From: Mytilus edulis
Lineage: Eukaryota > Mollusca > Bivalvia > Mytilida > Mytilidae
Length of the DNA: 64,000 nt
Direction of reading: 5' to 3'
NCBI RefSeq assembly: GCF_963676685.1
Contig: NC_092344.1
Coordinates: forward strand, 96,316,749 to 96,380,748
Positions 1 through 13,100 of the stretch are shown here, one piece after another (positions within the stretch are counted from its first letter, which is position 1; each line of letters begins with the position of its first letter). The translations under genes were made by a program, and so were the position numbers. The notes under the pieces are model-generated. The model did not search any database, was not told the DNA's origin, and saw only the letters and a program-made list of their open reading frames with translations.

Positions 1-317
1 AATTGTCTTTTTATAAATTTTCTGCTGACAGGCAAGATATATCTCTCCAGTTTATTTGTACTTGTATCATCTCAAGTTTTGTTTTTATATTAATCAGTCT
101 TTGTTGTTTGGCAAATTTTAAAAAGAAATTTTCAAAAGTTCACATTTTGTAATGTGTGGGCTTAAAAATATTTAACAGGACCATGTGGAGCGATCAAGGG
201 TAGATAAAATATTATAAATGCATGTTTGAGTTAGTTTGGTCATGACCATCACCTTAGTGACAACTAAGGACTCCGTTATCTAGGTTCATTTTGTTACAGT
301 TATTATTTCTCTTTCAG

Positions 318-2438
318 ATATTCCAGATTACACAGATATTAAATTCACATATGGATTCATTACAATGGATAGATCAAAATTCAGGTAAATATTTTTTATA
401 TTGATTTATAATTATTGGAGTTTCAGGGGAGATAATTAAACATTGATACAAGTAAGATTTTGATAATGTTTCTTTATAATAAGCATGTCTAGATTTCATG
501 ATCACTTTCCACAAAAGTTAGTTAACGGGGGGTGGAGTTGTGGGGATGGATTTTTTTCTCCAATATCTTTTTACAAATTTTTTGTAAATTTTCAAGAAGA
601 AATTAAATGCATAGTATTGCACATTAGTTTTTGAAATCTTTTAACACATTTATTTTGTGTCAGAAACATTTATTAGGTCAAGATTGGATCGCAATCCAAA
701 TTCAGACTGTATCGAGCTGGAATTTTTTGTCCCAACTGTTCAGGGTTCAACCTCTGCAGTCGTATCAGGCTGTGTTCACCAAAGCATTTTTGTCTCGCCT
801 TGATGGAGTCAAAAAGTGAGACAAAGGTATGCTGTTGTCGGCGGCGACGGCGGCGTCAACAATGTATTAGTTTGTGATTAGGTCTAGTTTATGGTGAACC
901 ACAAGCGGTAGGTCAATTATATTTGGTATGCAGTTGTAATCTGCATTGGCACATCTCATTTCCATGGAGATTATTTGGCCCTTCCCCCTCAGTCATGGTC
1001 TATTGACTTCAAAACTTTTGCTTATTTTACATGTATTAGTTTGTGATTAGGTCAATTTATGGGAACCACAAGTGGTAGGTCAATGATATGTGGTATGTAG
1101 TTGTGTAAGCGTCGGCATATCTCATTTCCATGGAGATAATTTAGCTCCGCCCCCTTAGTCATGGTGTATTGACTTTAAAACTTTTGCTTATTTTACATGT
1201 ATTAGTTTGTGATTAGGTCAGTTTATGGGGAACTACAAGTGGTAGGTCAATGATATTTGGTATGTAGTTGTGTAAGCATCTGCATATCTCATTTCCATGG
1301 AGATAATTTGGCTCTGCCCCCTTAGTCATAGTCGATTGACTTTGAAAAATTTTCTGAGTTATCATGTATTAGTTTGTGATTAGGTCAATTCAAGCAGAAC
1401 AATTAGTGGTAGGCCAGTGTTAATTGGTATTCAGTTGTATAAGCAATTCAATTCAATTCAATTCAATATTTTATTTACGTCTCACCTTATGTATACAATT
1501 ACACAATACATTTATAAAAGATATATTTTGTATACATAAGCCAATCTGTACAGATTTATGAGAGACTATAATCACTTAAAAGAATATGTATATGTACATA
1601 ATAAATATAAAACCTGAATGGTAAAATAAGCATGGGCACATCTCATTTCCATGGAGAATATTTGGCCTCACTCCTCAGTCACAGTCTAATGACTTTGAAA
1701 CTTATCTTAGTTTACATGTATTAGTTTGTGATTAGATCAGTTTAAGATGAACTGCTAATGTTAAGTCAATGATATTTGGTATGCAAATTTATTGGCATTT
1801 GCAAGTATCGTTTCCATGGAGATTATATATCCCCACCCCCTCGTATTGACTTTGAAACTTTTCTATAGTTTACTAGTTAATGTGTGTATTTAGATTTGGG
1901 AATGACTTATTATAAGTCAATGGTCATCATGGTATTTGGTATGCAGTTGTATAAGCATTGGCACATCTCATTTACATGGAGATTGTTTAGCCATGTAACT
2001 CAGTCATGATTCACTGACTTTGAACATTTTCATAAATTGTGTAAGATGTTAAAGTATTGCTATTTTGATTTTAACTTTTGCATAATCAAAATTACAAAAA
2101 GGCGAGACATATCTCTGTGATAACACTTTATATTAAGCTTTTCCAGTGATATAAAATTAACATAACATTTTTGTTATTTTGAAGAGTATTTAATCTTATT
2201 AATTCTAACATTCATGTATAAAATGAAAGACTTTGCCTTTGAATATGAAAATTGATGTTTTAATATGAACAAAAAAAGAACACTATCTGGAAAATGTTTG
2301 TGATTTTTTTGTCAAGTAACATATTTTTATCATTTCTTTTATACAGCTGTATTGAAGAGACATGTTGAAGACATATCAAAACAGATGGAATCACAAAGAA
2401 AACAAGAAGAAAAGAACTTCCGTCTTGTGTATCAATGA
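318..2438 (+). CDS. 3' end (last two coding exons) of an unidentified plus-strand gene
   Basis: Two exons are visible. The first (318-384, 67 nt) follows a pyrimidine-rich acceptor ending in CAG at 317 and is followed by GTAAAT. The second starts at 2347 after TTTTATACAG. Joined in the only frame that stays open through both, they encode about 53 residues: a first part containing SHMDSLQWIDQNS, then a charged helical tail (VLKRHVEDISKQMESQ and onward) ending in RLVYQ with TGA at 2436-2438. Phase agrees (one base carried over). The tail looks like a coiled-coil terminus; I do not recognise the family and the rest of the gene lies left of the window. The intron carries tandem and dispersed repeats. 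The gene is convergent with the large minus-strand gene that ends at 6340. Confidence 0.6.
570..800 (-). repeat. fragment of a dispersed bivalve-type repeat
   Basis: The stretch containing the reverse complement of 'AATTTGGATTGCGATC' and 'CGACTGCAGAGGTTGAACCC' resembles, inverted, the repeats at 31245-31560 and 32195-33545, which carry 'GAATTTGGATTGTGAT' after a TTATACGACC motif. It lies in the intron of the left-end gene. Its short open frame is fortuitous. Confidence 0.45.
862..2040 (+). repeat. tandem repeat, about 167-bp unit, 6-7 copies
   Basis: The phrase ATGTATTAGTTTGTGATTAG recurs at about 862, 1031, 1197, 1364 and 1716. Each copy also has GGTAGGTCAAT, TTTGGTATGCAGTTGT, CTCATTTCCATGGAGAT and TTGACTTTGAAA in the same order. 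The larger 1364-1716 spacing is explained by a 180-bp insertion at 1446-1625. The last units (about 1860-2040) are degenerate. It is intronic. Confidence 0.85.
1446..1625 (-). mobile_element. short retroelement insertion with (TTGAA)n tail
   Basis: A 180-bp insertion interrupts one unit of the surrounding tandem repeat. It is flanked by a 7-bp direct repeat ATAAGCA (1439-1445 and 1626-1632). At its plus-strand left end are four ATTCA units followed by ATATTTTATTTACG, so on the minus strand it ends in an AT-rich run with TTGAA repeats, as SINE or LINE tails do. No coding capacity. The clean tandem-repeat context makes the boundaries reliable; the class is an inference. Confidence 0.65.
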
Positions 2439-2684
2439 ACAAAGACTGATATTACTCTGTGAATTTACATTATTGTTTGTACAGTTTACAGCGTCACAGG
2501 ATCAGAACCTTAAATACTTGTTGTACATCAACAATTATAGATGAACACATGTTTACTTAACATCTATGCTGCAGGTGCTTTATCTAAGAAAAGTATTTAC
2601 TTAGTATGATTGACATACACCAGTAAATGCATATATGTAACTTTTTGTACAATCATCGTAACTTCGTGTACATATATTTTGTAC

Positions 2685-2690
2685 AATAAA
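2685..2690 (+). terminator. poly(A) signal AATAAA of the left-end gene
   Basis: Canonical AATAAA lies 247 bp after the TGA at 2436-2438, in AT-rich 3' UTR-like sequence, followed by a T-rich stretch (2704-2720) as expected downstream of a cleavage site. Confidence 0.6.
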
Positions 2691-2911
2691 AATATTAAAA
2701 CTTGATTTTTATTTTTTTTCTATGAAGAACAATTAAGGACTTCAAAATACGTTTTGGTATTTTAAATGTCTTACAAAGTCAACACATGAAACAGTTAAAT
2801 TTTAAATATTTAAAAGGCTCAGCAAGCGTAACCTTTTAAGTTTGGAAATTTAAATGTCTCAAGTGAATAAAAATTGTATCATACTCATATTCCTTAATCT
2901 TAATATACATC

Positions 2912-3100
2912 AGGGCTTTTCCAGAATTAATTGTATGGGGGGAAGGAAGGCACTTTAATTAAAATTTGATGGGGGTGGTTATTTAATTAAGAAAGATTGC
3001 TTGACATTTAAATGAAATATCTAATTTAAAATGTATGCATGGAGGGGTCAAATAAAAAGTGCCTTTCTTCCCCCCATACATTTATTTTTGGAACAGCCCT
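2912..3100. mobile_element. 189-bp MITE with about 45-bp terminal inverted repeats
   Basis: The left end begins AGGGCTTTTCCAGAATTAAT and includes GTATGGGGGGAAGGAAGGCA. The right end, reversed, begins AGGGCTGTTCCAAAAATAAA and includes GTATGGGGGGAAGAAAGGCA. About 45 bp of each end match with few mismatches. The middle is AT-rich and non-coding. No clear target duplication. Confidence 0.7.
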
Positions 3101-3339
3101 CATATGAAAGTACTGAATTTTCTGGTTTTGTATTGTCTGCAAAGAAATTCGCAGAGAGCAAGACATATGTATGACATGTACTATACAGCGGCTAGGGTGT
3201 TAACTAATAGTATAAAGCTGTATTTTTCAGAAGGTAGAAGGCATAGAGCTTCATATCTTCTATACAGATACCTTATGTTACAAAGTTTCTGTCTGTCATG
3301 TCTATTGTCCTTGACCCCATTTTATAGGTTTTAGGGACT

Positions 3340-3880
3340 GTCTGAAAAGAAATTATTTTTGTTTTATTTTGTGAATTTCTCACCTATTATGAGTAGTAGG
3401 ATAGTTATATTTGGTAAATTGATTCCTTGCAATGCCTGTCAGACAGGATTCACCTGGTAACAACTCTCATTACATGGAATATAGATCAAGTCATTCAAAG
3501 TGCAAGTTTGATTTGGTTTGTTTCTCCATTCTATGAACAGTAAGTGAACTATATGTGGTATATGGAATGATTGTAAAGGGTACATGTCAGTCTGGCAGGT
3601 TATATCTTACCTTGACCTCATTTTCATTGTTCAATGTTAAATTGTTGTGTTGTGTTCTGTTTGTCAAGTACTATAAGCAATACGTCAACTATCATGAGTG
3701 TACAGAATGAATGTAAGGTGTTCATGTGGGTCCAGCTGGTATCATCCGACATTACCTCATTTTCATGTTTCATTTGTCAATTTTCCAAATACTATTATCA
3801 ATAAGTCAGCTATGGAACAATTGTAAAGTGAACATGTCTGGCAGGTATTATCTGACCTCGACCATATTTGTACATGTTGA
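3340..3880. repeat. degenerate tandem/dispersed repeat, about 110-140-bp period
   Basis: Phrases such as ACATGTC..GTCTGGCAGGT, followed by ACCTTGACCTCATTTTCA and AAGCAATACGTCAACTAT, recur near 3582, 3719 and 3829. The same motifs occur at 35545-35990, so this is a dispersed repeat whose units are tandemly arranged. No gene is seen between 2,700 and 6,340. Confidence 0.55.
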
Positions 3881-4489
3881 ATTGAATTGAGGGACAGATA
3901 TAAACCAGTATACCCCTCCTTTTCGGAACAGGGGTATTACTATACCAAGCACATTCAGGACAAAAACCTATTACAGAAATATGCATATGAACCATACCTT
4001 TGGACTACAACAAAACCATGAGAAGGAATTTTAATATGCTAGTTTACAAGATAACAGTCTGCAGGAAAGCCAAGTAGTCTTTGATCTTTCACTTAAGTGG
4101 ATAAGCACTAAATACCAAATATCAGGTCTTTCACAGGTTTGACATGGAACCCAAATCCACAACTTCCTGCAGTTGAGGCAAGCACACTGCCTCTGACCAA
4201 TGAGGTCTTAAATATATCTTTGTAACTTTTCATTCTTTTTTCTCTTTTTGGTCCAGATAGAACATGAAAGTGGAAAGATTGCTCCAGTCAATTTAGGATT
4301 TTCAGAGAATTATGTTTAACAAATGATGTGCATACATAAATTTTATTTTTCATTCATAATAATTCAAAATTACAAAATCATCAAAAATTTTATTTAAAAA
4401 ATATCAAAAATATATATCTTATGAAATCTTAAATACTTTATTTGTATTAAAACAATAACAGTAATAAATATGGCACTATTAAATTTTTA

Positions 4490-4935
4490 AGTACATGTGT
4501 TGATTGATCTATGAATAACCTTAATAACTATGTTGATCTATATATAACCTTAATTACTGTGTTGATCTATGAATAACCTTAATTACTGTGTTGATCTATT
4601 AATAACCTTAATTACCGTGTTGATCTATGAATAACCTTAATTACTGAGTTGATCTATAAATAACCTTAATTACTGTGTTGATCTATGAATAACCTTAATT
4701 ACTGTGTTGATCTATTAATAACCTTAATTACCGTGTTGATCTATGAATAACCTTAATTACTGAGTTGATCTATAAATAACCTTAATTACTGTGTTGATCT
4801 ATATATAACCTTAATTACTGTGTTGATCTATGAATAACCTTAATTACTGTGTTGATCTATGAATAACCTTAATTACTGTGTTGATCTTTGAATAACCTTA
4901 ATTACTGTGTTGATCTATGAATAACCTTAATTATT
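4490..4935. repeat. 29-bp minisatellite, about 15 copies
   Basis: The unit TTGATCTATGAATAACCTTA plus ATTACTGTG repeats about 15 times. Most copies differ at one or two sites (GAATAA, TATAA, TTAATAA variants). Some variants recur in the same order (ACCGTG then ACTGAG, at about 4612-4645 and 4729-4770), suggesting higher-order duplication of two or more units. Confidence 0.9.
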
Positions 4936-5418
4936 CCCTTAACTTGTACCTTAAGTGTTTGCAACTAGACAACTGCTGTTGAAAAAAAGCATACACATTT
5001 ATCCTTATAAGTAACGAGTAACTTATCAAATATTCTAAATCAAATTTTTAATTTTTATTTGATACAGTTTCCAGTAAATCAGGCAGGAAAAATTCTATTA
5101 TGATAAACGATTGAAACAATGATTTTATTGCAAGAACCATAAGAAACTGAAAGAAACAGGTGAAAATGATTTATACCTTACAGCTCAAAATATGCTAAAT
5201 GCTATATCAAATAATAATCAAATGCATGGTTGCTGAGAAATCCTTCATAAGAAAAAGTGGTTGAAAGCTGGAAATAGGTAATCATTTTTTTTACTATCTA
5301 CTTCCATGCCTTCATGGTATGTTGTATATTAAGTATTTTTATAAAACATGTTGTATGCTTACCAAGCAGTGTAAGATGCAAAAATGTCACTGAATATAGT
5401 GATTAGAAAATACAGTTC

Positions 5419-6291
5419 TTAACCCTTTCAATGCTACACTAAAAAATAGAAAAATGGCTGCTGCTGCATTTTTTGGTGTTCATTCATTAGAACAGTACAT
5501 TCCTTTTCAGCCTGTTGTATCTTTTTTATTATAAGAGATACAGAGAAAGTTATTGCATGAAAAATGCTCAGGAGAGTATGAACTGTAATGTTAAATAGCT
5601 ATTTCAGTAAAATTTTTATACATTTTCAGGTAATTAACAGGTAAAAGTGTAATTTATTACATTTGTGTTGAATTTTGAATAAAAACTACTTTTAGTCTTC
5701 ATCTATTTTGTTGTTTTATCTGCCATATAATAAAGAAGACACCAATTGCTCGATTCCGTAGCGTATTGCACCATACACAACGTATAATGTAATCGTGGCA
5801 CAAATCTGTGACACCGTCCTTAAAATTTTCAGTCAACCTCTGTTTTCCCCCCTTTTTCTACGTCTCGTAATGATCGATCAAATCATATTTTCTACAGTAA
5901 TTGAATGTTATAAACACATTGAGATAACAAGAAACCTTTTAACTAATCCTCGTCGTCAGTTTCGCCATAGAAATGCTGAAATATTTCCATATTTACAGCT
6001 TCGTTTCTGATTTCCGCCATTTGCATTTGTCAAAATATTTGTTTTTATTTTCCTTCAATTTTCCTTCTACTGCATGATTTTACAATAAAAATTGCTGGGA
6101 TTGCAAGCGCAAATGAGACCTTGCATATCCTGGATTCATACAAGGAAAAATTAGAGAGGACCCGAATGAAAATCGAATGGTTTAAGAGTCCTTATGAAAA
6201 TCGGTTGTCATCGTGGCATATGTCGTGAATAGCAGTGGCGGACGGCATATGTCATCGCAGCATATGCCGTGTAAAGCGTTGAAAGGGTTAA
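5419..6291. mobile_element. piggyBac-type non-autonomous element, TTAA-flanked, copy 1
   Basis: The element starts TTAA-CCCTTTCAATGC (5419) and ends GCGTTGAAAGGG-TTAA (to 6291), a short imperfect inverted repeat bounded on both sides by TTAA, the target site of piggyBac transposases. A second, more degenerate copy is at 25974-26655. No transposase is encoded; the 71-codon frame inside is not protein-like. It sits 48 bp downstream of the stop codon of the large minus-strand gene. Confidence 0.75.
6044..6049 (-). terminator. candidate poly(A) signal for the large minus-strand gene
   Basis: AATAAA on the minus strand (TTTATT on plus) lies about 290 bp past the stop codon at 6340-6342 and inside the TTAA element. 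The only nearer candidate I see before the element is a weak GATAAA variant at 6317-6322. If AATAAA is used, the transposon supplies the 3' end of the transcript. Confidence 0.35.
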
Positions 6292-6339
6292 GTTAAATAA
6301 GTAAATAAATCAAATATTTATCTCAATAACAACAATAAC

Positions 6340-9300
6340 TTAATTATGTAAAGCATTAACAACACATTTAGGACATGCTACACATAACATTCCAGGTCTC
6401 TGATAATACTGCATCAAAATACTACCACACTTCTCTAGCTTTGTATGGCCATGTGTTATTTCTTTTTCAAATTTCGTCATAATTTCTTCTATAAATGTTT
6501 GTCGTGTATAGTTATGTCCACATGTGAATACTACAGCATTAGGTTCTGACGAGGAACTCCTACGAGATGTGTGCAAGTTCTCATCAAGATGATCTAATTC
6601 ACCTCTTGTTATGTAGATATAGTTTGTATGTTCCTTCTGAAGATTTTGTATAACGTCATGCCATAGCTGATTGAATGGGTTCAGGTTTGAGATGGAGGAA
6701 ACATTCTGTTTGATTGTTAATGAACTTAGCATTTGATATAGAGCTGGGTGACGTCTTTCAAATTCTGTGTCGGATATTGCTTGAATGACTGTCTCCAGAA
6801 TTTTGAATTTGAATCTCATGGAGAAAGATGATCTAAACTCATTTGTTATTTCTGTAGATGTTTCTCCTGTTTTCATCCTGTCAATAAATATCACATTAAT
6901 ATTTTAAAATATCAGAAAGTTACATATAAATAAATTATTTAGTAGTTAAATAATGTGAAATTCCCTTACGAGTTCTAAAAGTTTTTACATAAGCTGAATG
7001 GTTGTCTAGTCACAGTTTTCTATAATTGGTGCAAACCTTTAATTAGCCTTGAGGCGGGGTATTTCTGTTAGTTATCACTAACTTTAAATAAGCTCAATAT
7101 TGCACAGTAAATAAACAGGAATTTTATTTATAACTTTTTACACTTTGCTCAGCAATAGAACTTCCTATATCACAGAAATATTGCTCTTCAATAATAACTT
7201 CCCATTTGATTTTCAACATCTATCTGCCCATACATAGTTCACAAAATTACTCCAGAATATTCATTTCATTCCGAATAGCTATTTTCTTAAAAAATGTTAC
7301 AGAAAAGCACACAATTAATTAAAATCTTAGCCAATCATTATATGCCTATCCTACTAAAGGATAAAGACAAGGGGAGTCTACTTGGTCTTCAATAATATTT
7401 TGAATGAACTTGAAGTAAAATATTGAATACAAATACATACCAAAACAGAGTTGTACATAAACTACATGCAAAACAATCTTTATGTGTCAGTAAAATATCT
7501 TCCAATTCCGAAGTCTGTAAGGAATGTTTCTCCCAAAACTTCATAATCTACAACAGATAATCAATTGTGACATTTTGTAAACAACAAAGACACACTTCAA
7601 ATTTATCTGACCAGAAGATTCATAGGAGCCTTCATCATTACTTTAATAGCAAATTGGGTAAGTTTAATGTTAAGCATTTCAAAATTTTTCTACAAAATCA
7701 CTTTGTTAGCAGTACCAAAACATGACATGAATAATCCTAAGGAAATGTATCTGAAACTGCTGTTCAACCAAATGGCATCTGCTTCTATATAAAGATCACA
7801 TATTTTGGGGGATAATCTAGCCTCAATATCTTACCTCCCCTGAAAATATTGGAAACTTTATTCCGATATAGCAAGGACACTATTTATCTTGATATAAACA
7901 GTGAATGTAAATAGGGATATTATGTTCCTAATTTAAAGCAAAAGGTTAGTAAAAAAAAAAGTGTGAGATGAGTAAAATTGATTCAATATTGCATTTTGCT
8001 ATGTAGTCACTAATGACAATAAACGTAACTGGGTATATCTGTAATGTATATGTAATAAAATAAAAAGATGGATTGAAGAAATTATACAATAACTTAATGA
8101 ATATGATAAGGGAATAAATATTTGATCAACAAAAAATAGAAAAAGTCTCAATTCTGCTTAAGATATCCTTGCAAACTGAATTCTTGTAAGCATAATAACT
8201 TAAATGTTAAGATTGCATAATTATTCAACATAAATAAGATTTTCAGTTCTTAAAAAAATACCTGTAACAAGAAAATTCTGTAAATTTCTTCTTTTTCTGT
8301 TGCAGAACACTTGTGATCCACACATAACCTTTAAAAACAAATACGTGTATCATCATTCATGTAAAATTTGCCACCATAAAATGTAGCAGCCAACAATTAT
8401 TAAAAAAAATTAACTTGAATATCATAACCCCAGCAAGCGTATTCATTGTTCCCAAGGTTGTATTTTGGTAAAATTTAATTCTTTTCTATATGTTTCTATT
8501 TCTGTTCCAAGGTGCTTTTTTATATTTTGTCATATTTTGTTAAAACAAAATGTACTTTATTTCAATTATTAAGTACAAGAGCTAACTTTGTATTTTTTTT
8601 TAATGCTAAAATATAGGTTATGACCAAAGAGAATCTACAGTGTATTGGTATATTATTCTGGTAGAAGAAGAGATGGGCATGAAATAAATTTTGATAGGAT
8701 GTAACAATGAAATTTAAAATAATGTCAGAATATGCTGAGATTACTTTCCTTTGCATTGCAGAAGGTACAATAAGTCCCCTATTTAGATAATTGGAATTAA
8801 AATACATAGCAAGAAAGCACATGCTAAAATATCTTGCCTGATTTATGGAGTCACAGACTAGAAAACAAAACACCCTATATTACCATAGGCACAGCATTTA
8901 CCACATACAAATTCATTGTTAACATCAACTCTCTTGATTGCCTACAATTTCACCCAGTAACAGAAACCCATGTGAGCCTGTCCATGTTCAGAAAGTTAGA
9001 AGTTAAGGTATCCATTACTAAGTGTTATACAAGACACAACATATTTTTAACATACCTGATATAATTTTGAATAACAGTCATGGAAACCTCCTTAAATCTG
9101 CTGTCTAATGATGATTTATAATGAGATAGAGCAGATAGATGGAAAGATAATGCCTAGAATATACACATATATCAACTGTTAATACTCATTCATTTAACAA
9201 GACAAACATCTTCAATTTGGAAATGACATTAAATTCTTACCCTGTTACACAAAATTTCTATAACAATTCCTGCTTAAAATTAAGTCTTCTTTGAATCTGT

Positions 9301-10185
9301 TATTGGTATTCAAAACATTCAGTCCTTACTAAGTTATTAGGTCCGTTTAAAGAAAGCACATAATTAAGTCATCACTAGTAGATAGGTTCATTTTGTCAAT
9401 TTTATTGTGATATAAAGTAGTAAATTTAAGTACCTGTGAATAGTTGGTCTGATGGAGACAAATGTATGCTGCACTTAACCAGTCTTGATGATCAACATAT
9501 GTTCTGAGTAACTTCAAACAATTACACACACTTGGTAAATGCTGAAAAATAGATCATTTACTTATTTAAATATTATTGGGAACACACTTCAGTAATAGTG
9601 ACAGGGGCTAACATGACTTTACTAATAATATCATGGACTTAATTAATTAGTTGAATCAAGGTTTAATAACAACACCAATAGTTTCCTTACCAAAATATTT
9701 TACAAATTCACAGACAAAAGTTTTCCTAAATTTCAGTCCAAAATCTTACCTTTAACAAACCTGTTAAAGCAGTAAAATAAGAAGTGTTTAAAAAAATATG
9801 CAGTTTGATATTTGTATATATAATTTTGCATCAAATTATATTGATTGATTGATTGAATGTATGTTTCTTAATGTCTAGTGGCAAAATTTTCATACATATT
9901 CAGGACAATAACAAGTTGAATAAAAGATCCATCTTTGTGTAGATTATGTTTTAAATGATACTGTGCATCAAATGATGTTACTGGTCTTATTTCATTTATA
10001 GTAACTTATATTTATATCAATTGATATGGATTCTTTGATTGTTTTCAATGTCCAGTGGAAAATATTTAAGGCATTGTCAATTAAATTACCTCCAAAATAG
10101 TCAAAACAACACAACGACTATACTTGACACCAACATCTGACTGTAAGTCTGGTATATGTGGTACAAAATCTTCATCATCACTTAG
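6340..10185 (-). other. C-terminal helical segment and Cys-His finger (exons 27-32)
   Basis: Exons 27-31 encode helical stretches (CNCLKLLRTYVDHQDWLSAA, ALSFHLSALSHYKSSLDSRF). Exon 31 ends with a cluster of cysteines (DCFACSLCTTLF). The last exon (6877-6340) has VVFTCGHNYTRQTF, then after a spacer CGSILMQYY and LCVACPKCVVNALHN, followed by the stop. C-x-H followed by C-x2-C is the second half of a RING-type zinc finger; the first C-x2-C pair is not in the usual place, so a degenerate RING, as at the C-termini of VPS8, VPS11, VPS18 and VPS41, is the closest analogy (inference). Zinc binding is not proven by the sequence. Confidence 0.5.
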
Positions 10186-13100
10186 CTACAAAAGCAGGTA
10201 AAAAGTAGTAGTTTTCAGCTGAACTAATTCACTGTAAAATGTACACACCCTTCCAGGTGTTTGAAATGATTTTGTAACTAGATGCAATCATATACAATGT
10301 ATAATTAGTTCATTAAAAGCAACGTTTTTAAGTCTTGATATTTTGTTCAAAGTAATATTTTAAAATCCATTATCCATTTTCAAAAGTAATGTCCTCATAT
10401 CTTGAAATGAAAATCTTACCAGTAATTCGTCATCACTACTAGATGACCTTGACCTTGATAACATTAAATGTCTGGACTGTGCAGGTTTAACTGATGGCAA
10501 GGCCGTACATCGTGTAGGTAGCAACTGTTCCTTCATGTTACTGCTTGGTCTTAACCTTCTACCAGGATCTGTTGGATCAAGACCCAACTTAAATAAAAAT
10601 ATATTATTCAAAATATAAAATATGTGAATTTATAGTGCTTATAGTTACGATATGAAATATGAATAACAATTTCAATGGAGTATTCATTTTTAAATATTTT
10701 TTTTAAAATAGATTTTTTAAGGTATATATTTCACACTGTCAAATTTCCTATGTAACCAAGATGTATTCAATATCTATAGCATTAAATTAAACAACTTGCT
10801 TTTGTGTTTTGCTTCTCATTCTATTGGAGAAAATCCATCATTTTTGGCAAATTCAAATTTTCTTTATATAAATAAAACATTCAAAATATATTCTGTATAT
10901 CTTATTTTATATCCTGATCTGATATTGTGTTTAAATGAATGTTAACTGCCTGGAAATGTTTTTGAACAATACAGTAGCAAACAGAACTTATATTTACCTG
11001 TCCAAATTCATTTTTACCCCAAACCCACAGAGAATATTCTGAATCCATGGCTACATTAAATTCACCTCCTGAAGATATGTGAATAATCTGTTTGTCATTT
11101 ATACTGGTTACCATGGAGGGAGTTTTCTACAAAAACAATAAGTACATTCAGAAAACATACATGTACTGCTTTAAGTACATGTATAGAGTTTAGATTTTAA
11201 TGATTTTTGTATTTCCTTCAAAAGATATGAATGCATTCATCTATCTTATTGTAATATCTGTTATTACAGCTTAAGAAGTTGTGTAAAACAAAAACAAATT
11301 GTTTTTAAAAATAATTAAAAAAATGAACTTACAACATCTTGTCTAGAGTTGTTACCAATCTGTCCATCCATGTTACGTCCCCATGTGTAGACATCACCAT
11401 CAAGAGTTACTAAACAAGTGTGAGATTTACCACAGGAGGCCTACAAGTCAACCAATTAATGAAACTTTATTCAAATCATAGTCAGGTCTCAAGAGTAGTA
11501 GTTTCTTTCAACATCCTCCCTATTTTAATGTTTTTGGTTTTCATTCATTTACGTAAATCCAGTTTTAAATTTCCAGTACCTCATTGAACGAACTTTGAAT
11601 GCATTTAGAAATGCCTCCATAACATATTTTGAAGGGGAAAAAAATGTTTCTGTATATACAACTCTAAATGTTTTTCCTTTTTAATTCTTTTATTGTTTAT
11701 AAGCTTTCCATGTGTTTACAAGTCTCATGCTTCCTTATTTCTAGCTGTGAGTACAATTTGGTTACAATTTAAAAACTGTTTAAACAAGAAAGTGTCCATA
11801 GTATACGGATGCCCCACTCACACTATCATTTTCTATGTTTAGTGGACCGTGAAATTGGGGTAAAAACTCTAATTTGGCATCTAAATTAGAAAGATCATAT
11901 CATAGGGAACATGTTTACTAAGTTTCAAGTTGATTGGACTTCATCAAAAACTACCTTGACCAAAAACCATAAACTGAAACTTGCACTATCATTTTCTATA
12001 TTCAGTGGACCGTGAAATTGGGGTCAAAACTCTAATTTGGCATTTAAATTAGAAAGATCATATCATACGGAACATGTGTTTTAATTTTCAAGTTGATTGG
12101 ACTTCAACTTCATTAACAAGAGGCTGTCACAACGACAGCAAACCGGATTTATTAATATTTATTTGTGTCCTGGCAATATCACAAGAACCATTACTGATGA
12201 ATGGTGAAAGTGGAAATCGTCAATATCAAATTTGACCTCCATTTTGTCATCAGTATCAACATATTAAAATTTGAAAAGCTTAAATTGAATGGTTCATGAG
12301 TAAATGCAACAACGTGAATGGAAACGCCATTTAACAATCTTTCAAGAACCATAACTCCTGAACGGTAAAAGTCAAAATCGTCATTATTGAACTTGACCTC
12401 TATTTTGCCATCAGTAACAACATATAAAAATTTCAAAAGCTTTGGTTGAATGGTTCATGAGAAAATGCACGGACACGACTGGAAACACCATTTTTCAATC
12501 TTTCAGGAACCATAACTCCTGAACGGTAAAAGTCAAAATCGTCTTTATTGAACTTGACCTCTATTTTGTCATCAGTAACAACATATTAAAATTTGGGAAG
12601 CTTAGGTAGAACAGTTCATGCGTAAATGCACGGACACGACTGGAAACTCCATTTTTTAATCTTTCAAGAACCATAACTCCTGAACGGTAAAAGTCAAAAT
12701 CGTCATTATTAAACTTGACCTCCATTTTGTCATCAGTAACAACATATTCAAATTTTGGAAGCTTTGGTAGAACAGTTCATGCGTAAATGCACGGACATGA
12801 CTGGAAACTTCATTTTTCAATCTTCCAAGAACCACAACTCCTCGACGGTAAAAGTCAAAATTCGCCATTATAGAACTTGACCTTCATTTAGTTGTCAGTA
12901 ACAACATATTAAAATTTTTAAAGCTTTTGTTGAACGGTTCATGAGTTAATGCACGGACAACATTTGATTGCCGCCCAACTGCCCGCCCGACCACCCGGTC
13001 GCCATACATCCCCAAATCAATAACCGACATTTTTGTCACAAAAGTCCGGTTAAAAACTACCTTGACCAAAATCTCTAACCTGAAGCGGGACAGACGGACG

